This document shows positions 7,751 to 11,757 of a stretch of DNA of 11,757 nt, piece after piece (within the stretch, counting starts at the first letter, position 1; each line of letters starts with the position of its first letter). Made by a program: the position numbers and the translations under genes. The DNA lies in the NCBI GenBank assembly GCA_050248375.1, contig JBFWSL010000093.1:1-11757 (forward strand). The letters run 5' to 3'. Source of the stretch: JAYZVT01 sp050248375. Its GTDB lineage: Bacteria; Pseudomonadota; Alphaproteobacteria; Rhizobiales; Methyloligellaceae. Below the pieces are notes generated by a model. That model saw only the letters and a list, made by a program, of their open reading frames with translations. It searched no databases and was not told the DNA's origin.

Positions 7751-7769
7751 CAGCTCCCCATAGGGGCTG
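7751..7769 (+). other. Hairpin just upstream of the lon ribosome binding site
   Basis: CAGC (7751-7754) pairs with GCTG (7766-7769), and inside it CCC pairs with GGG, leaving a one-base T bulge and a CATA loop. The structure ends five bases before the GGAGG (7775-7779) of lon, so it could influence ribosome access. Confidence 0.3.
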
Positions 7770-7787
7770 CCAGCGGAGGCTGAGACC

Positions 7788-10220
<2,433 letters not shown>

Positions 10221-10229
10221 GACCTGGAG

Positions 10230-10257
10230 AGCAGTCCGGCTTTTTTGTCCGGCTGCT
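10230..10257 (+). other. Hairpin with T6 in the loop, after lon
   Basis: AGCAG (10230-10234) pairs with CTGCT (10253-10257), and CCGG pairs with CCGG inside, with a single T bulge. The nine-base loop contains TTTTTT. The element also contains the direct repeat GTCCGGC (10234-10240 and 10247-10253). It begins ten bases after the lon stop. Because the T-run is in the loop rather than after the stem, it is not a normal terminator. Confidence 0.4.
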
Positions 10258-10277
10258 TTACCACAACTTGAGGTTAT

Positions 10278-10310
10278 GGCCCGGATGCTAACCATCCGGG
10301 CCTAATTTTT
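10278..10310 (+). terminator. Intrinsic terminator of lon
   Basis: GGCCCGGATG (10278-10287) and CATCCGGGCC (10293-10302) form a perfect ten-pair stem with the loop CTAAC, followed by TAATTTTT. This is a strong Rho-independent terminator 57 bases after the lon stop and separates lon from hupB. GGTTA (10272-10276) could alternatively pair with TAACC (10289-10293), but that short stem would not compete well. Confidence 0.88.
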
Positions 10311-10339
10311 GCCGGTTTTCTGGGATTTTTCGTTATCAT
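10309..10339 (+). promoter_or_regulatory. Candidate hupB promoter
   Basis: TTGCCG (10309-10314) is a possible -35 box that overlaps the end of the lon terminator T-run. TATCAT (10334-10339) matches five of six bases of the -10 consensus. The 19-bp spacer is longer than ideal. The transcript would start near 10346, right at the base of a long leader hairpin. A GANTC site (10340-10344) abuts the -10 box. Confidence 0.35.
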
Positions 10340-10347
10340 GACTCAGG

Positions 10348-10382
10348 TCGTCGGCGATTCGGCCCGGACCGGACGCTGACGA
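10348..10382 (+). other. Long leader hairpin upstream of hupB
   Basis: TCGTCGGCG (10348-10356) pairs with CGCTGACGA (10374-10382) with one G-U wobble. After a bulged A at 10357 the stem continues with TTCGG (10358-10362) against CCGGA (10369-10373), closing a six-base loop. That is about 14 pairs, GC-rich, with no T-run after it. Its place at the probable 5' end of the hupB transcript suggests RNA stability or regulatory function. Confidence 0.5.
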
Positions 10383-10411
10383 TTGCTGTTAGCACACGTC
10401 TGAAACAGCAA
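10383..10411 (+). other. Second leader hairpin, next to the hupB ribosome binding site
   Basis: TTGCTGTT (10383-10390) and AACAGCAA (10404-10411) are perfect complements, eight pairs with a 13-nt loop. The stem starts one base after the first leader hairpin and ends three bases before the AAAGGA (10415-10420) of hupB. It might alternatively be a protein-binding dyad in DNA. Confidence 0.45.
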
Positions 10412-10427
10412 GCGAAAGGAATGCGCC

Positions 10428-10703
10428 GTGAACAAAAGCGAGCTGGTTGCTCTGGTAGCGAAGCAGGCCATGATCCCTCGGGAAGCGGCTGACAAGGCTG
10501 TCGAAGCCACCTTCGAAAACATCACCTCCGCGCTGAAGACCGGTGAAACTGTTCGCATCGTCGGCTTCGGCAATTTCCAGGTCGCCCAGCGCAAGGCCTC
10601 CAGTGGCCGTAACCCGCGCACGGGTGAGATGATCCAGATTCCGGCGTCGCGCGTGCCCAAGTTCCGGGCAGGCAAGGCGCTCAAGGAAGCGGTCAACGGC
10701 TGA
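10428..10703 (+). CDS. hupB: DNA-binding protein HU-beta
   Basis: A 91-residue histone-like protein, the normal length of HU subunits, which dimerise and bend DNA in the nucleoid. The N-terminal helices (3-38) form the dimer body. GFGNFQVAQRKASSGRNP (46-63) is the HU/IHF signature leading into the flexible beta-arm, with the intercalating Pro63 in RNPRTG. The C-terminal helix KALKEAVNG closes the fold. The start codon is GTG at 10428, with AAAGGA seven bases upstream; the ATG at 10421 is out of frame. It follows lon as in many alphaproteobacteria and gammaproteobacteria, but the terminator between them and its own structured leader suggest separate transcription. HU is preferred over IHF because of the length and because the gene lies next to lon. 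Confidence 0.96.
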   Translation: MNKSELVALVAKQAMIPREAADKAVEATFENITSALKTGETVRIVGFGNFQVAQRKASSGRNPRTGEMIQIPASRVPKFRAGKALKEAVNG

Positions 10704-10716
10704 CACGTCAGCTTTT
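10699..10716 (+). other. Short dyad overlapping the hupB stop
   Basis: GCTGAC and GTCAGC are separated by two bases (10699-10712) and followed by TTTT. As RNA it would fold as a five-pair stem with a CACG loop. It is a weak terminator-like element; the stronger one follows about 25 bases later. Confidence 0.3.
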
Positions 10717-10738
10717 GCCTGGTTGAAGTTCTGCGAGG

Positions 10739-10768
10739 GCCCCGCCATTGCGGCGGGGCTTTCGTTTT
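10739..10768 (+). terminator. Intrinsic terminator of hupB
   Basis: GCCCCGCC (10739-10746) and GGCGGGGC (10752-10759) form a perfect eight-pair GC stem with the loop ATTGC, followed by TTTCGTTTT. It lies 35 bases after the hupB stop codon. Confidence 0.88.
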
Positions 10769-10782
10769 ATGGATACGCGCAC

Positions 10783-10811
10783 TTGCCCGCACCCGCCAAG
10801 CCGAATAAACG
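10783..10811 (+). promoter_or_regulatory. Candidate promoter of tRNA-Val
   Basis: TTGCCC (10783-10788), a 17-base spacer and TAAACG (10806-10811) lie 23 bases before the tRNA. The same layout, with TAAACC, precedes tRNA-Asp, which strengthens both calls. Confidence 0.5.
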
Positions 10812-10834
10812 GGTGCCGGCGAAAACGCGGGCGA

Positions 10835-10910
10835 GGGCGGTTAGCTCAGCTGGAAGAGCGTCTGGTTTACACCCAGAAGGTCGCAGGTTCGAGCCCTGCA
10901 CCGCCCACCA
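10835..10910 (+). tRNA. tRNA-Val(UAC)
   Basis: A 76-nt tRNA with the acceptor stem GGGCGGT/ACCGCCC, the D-arm TTAGCTCAGCTGGAAGAGC, and an anticodon stem TCTGG/CCAGA around TTTACAC. The anticodon TAC is at 10868-10870. The T-arm has GGTTCGAGCC and CCA is encoded. It decodes GUA and other GUN codons by wobble. Confidence 0.97.
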
Positions 10911-11117
10911 GCCTCCGCTCGCGAAGCGGGTGAAGGCTGCCGCGCCAGAGCGCGAAGGGCAACGGCGGGCTTCCGGGCCCGCGAGCCGCGTCTCGGCGAG
11001 CCCGCGGCCATATGAAACCGCTGAGGATTGCGCAGTCCGCCGGTTCGCGGTTGGCTGTGCGCGTCGCTCATGTGATAGTGTTCGAAAGCCGGGTCCCGCA
11101 TTGAGGAGGAAACGCCC
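10911..11117 (+). other. Intergenic region after tRNA-Val
   Basis: No ORF is supported in these 207 bases. A short hairpin CCGCT/AGCGG (about 10915-10929) follows the tRNA without a T-run. Near the right end, TTGGCT (11051-11056), a 17-base spacer and GATAGT (11074-11079) are a tentative promoter for the repeat protein gene; the -35 and -10 matches are only moderate. Confidence 0.3.
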
Positions 11118-11513
11118 ATGAGACCGTCTTCGTTATCTTTGCTGATCCTGGCCGCCACGCTGGGCGCATCTCCGGCCTTTGCCGATTGCCCGCAGCACAC
11201 CGCATCGAACCCGATGCAACTCGCTGAAGCCTCCACCAGCGGTCCTGTCGCTCGCACGGGCGAAGGCGTCGTAGAAGGCGCAGGCGCTGTCGGCGGCGGC
11301 GTTGTTCACGGCGCGGGCGAGGTCGGCGGCGGCATCGTAAAAGGTGGCGGCGAGGTTGTGGAAGGCGTCAAGGAAGGCCCCGTCGGCGCCGGAAAGGGCG
11401 TCGTGAAGGGAACCGCCGAGGTCGGCAAGGGCGTCGGCAAGGGCGCGGTGGAAGTGGGCAAGGGCGTCGGCAAGGGCGTCGGCTGTGTCGTTACCTTGGG
11501 CAAGGCCTGCTAG
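11118..11513 (+). CDS. Secreted Gly/Val/Lys-rich protein with seven 11-residue repeats
   Basis: A 131-residue protein with a Sec signal peptide (hydrophobic 6-20, probable cleavage after ASPAFA at 22). The mature form starts DCPQH and has a short unique part to about 48. Residues 49-125 are seven tandem 11-residue units with the approximate consensus xGVVxGxxEVG, and the last six residues are TLGKAC. Repeats 1-3 and part of 4 carry Glu, while 5-7 carry Lys at the first and fifth position, so charge shifts from acidic to basic along the chain. Three Cys (24, 123 and 131) could form a disulfide. AGGAGG sits eight bases before the ATG. I do not recognise a family. The 11-residue period is known from amphipathic, membrane-surface helices (synuclein-type and some LEA-type repeats), but high Gly content makes glycine-zipper or disordered structure equally possible. 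It has no operon partner, lying alone between two tRNAs. Confidence 0.75.
   Translation: MRPSSLSLLILAATLGASPAFADCPQHTASNPMQLAEASTSGPVARTGEGVVEGAGAVGGGVVHGAGEVGGGIVKGGGEVVEGVKEGPVGAGKGVVKGTAEVGKGVGKGAVEVGKGVGKGVGCVVTLGKAC
11262..11492 (+). repeat. Seven tandem 33-bp coding repeats
   Basis: The seven 11-codon units of the exported protein follow each other without gaps. Units 5-7 are closest to each other at the DNA level (GGCAAGGGCGTCGGCAAGGG recurs at the starts of units 6 and 7), while 1-4 have diverged more, as expected from expansion by duplication. Such repeats may vary in copy number between strains. Confidence 0.75.
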
Positions 11514-11560
11514 TTCACCCAGGGACGCGGCCGGTTGCGCCGCACGGCTTGGCAGATTGC

Positions 11561-11589
11561 TTGACTTGCCCCCGGCGCTGACCTAAACC
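11561..11589 (+). promoter_or_regulatory. Candidate promoter of tRNA-Asp
   Basis: TTGACT (11561-11566), a 17-base spacer and TAAACC (11584-11589) lie 12 bases before the tRNA. The -35 box is a good match and the layout equals that before tRNA-Val. Confidence 0.55.
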
Positions 11590-11601
11590 TCGCGGCCCGG
11601 A

Positions 11602-11678
<77 letters not shown>

Positions 11679-11757
11679 TATTGTCCTCTCCGGAATCGCG
11701 AGAAGACCCCGCCTCCTGGCACCCTGGAGACGGTCGCGGCCGGCGCCTTCGGCCCGC

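Noticed and set aside
11262..11492. CRISPR-like array
   Set aside because: The repeats are contiguous 33-bp coding units without spacers and keep reading frame in an exported protein.

Overview
The window looks like an alphaproteobacterial chromosome segment with high GC. The evidence is the gene order tig-clpP-clpX-lon-hupB with alphaproteobacterial-type ClpX and ClpP N-termini, three tRNA genes with encoded CCA ends, and strong similarity of the Clp and Lon proteins to that class. A Rhodospirillales-like lineage is my best guess, but the sequence alone does not fix the genus.

Left third (1-3243, minus strand): a copper or heavy-metal handling locus read right to left. It begins with a three-helix membrane protein carrying a DUF305 domain. 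A secreted His-rich protein with a CCxxC motif follows, then a small His-tailed lipoprotein, a TolC/CusC-type outer-membrane efflux lipoprotein, and the Tat-exported N-terminus of a multicopper oxidase that runs off the left edge. The last three genes overlap (20 bp, then 1 bp) and look translationally coupled. Exported copper oxidation, an outer-membrane channel and metal-binding accessory proteins together suggest periplasmic copper detoxification.

Junction (3244-3824): a divergent intergenic region with two inverted repeats, a 45-codon membrane-protein ORF on the plus strand, and tRNA-Leu(UAG).

Core (3825-10703, plus strand): trigger factor, the ClpP peptidase, the ClpX unfoldase, the Lon protease and the nucleoid protein HU. 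These form the conserved protein-quality-control block: TF folds nascent chains, ClpXP and Lon degrade folded or regulatory substrates, and HU shapes DNA. All catalytic residues are intact. The gaps upstream of clpX, lon and hupB are 200-300 bp each. They hold inverted repeats, a strong intrinsic terminator after lon and another after hupB, and an apparent excess of GANTC motifs, the methylation site of CcrM.

Right end (10704-11757): tRNA-Val(UAC), a secreted Gly/Val/Lys-rich protein built from seven tandem 11-residue repeats, and tRNA-Asp(GUC). The two tRNAs have similar candidate promoters (TTG-type -35, 17-bp spacer, TAAAC -10).

Most of the window is conserved housekeeping sequence, and I see no convincing new multi-gene system. 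The least explained items are the undecapeptide-repeat exported protein, the two unrecognised small metal-locus proteins, the structured hupB leader and the 26-bp dyad upstream of lon.
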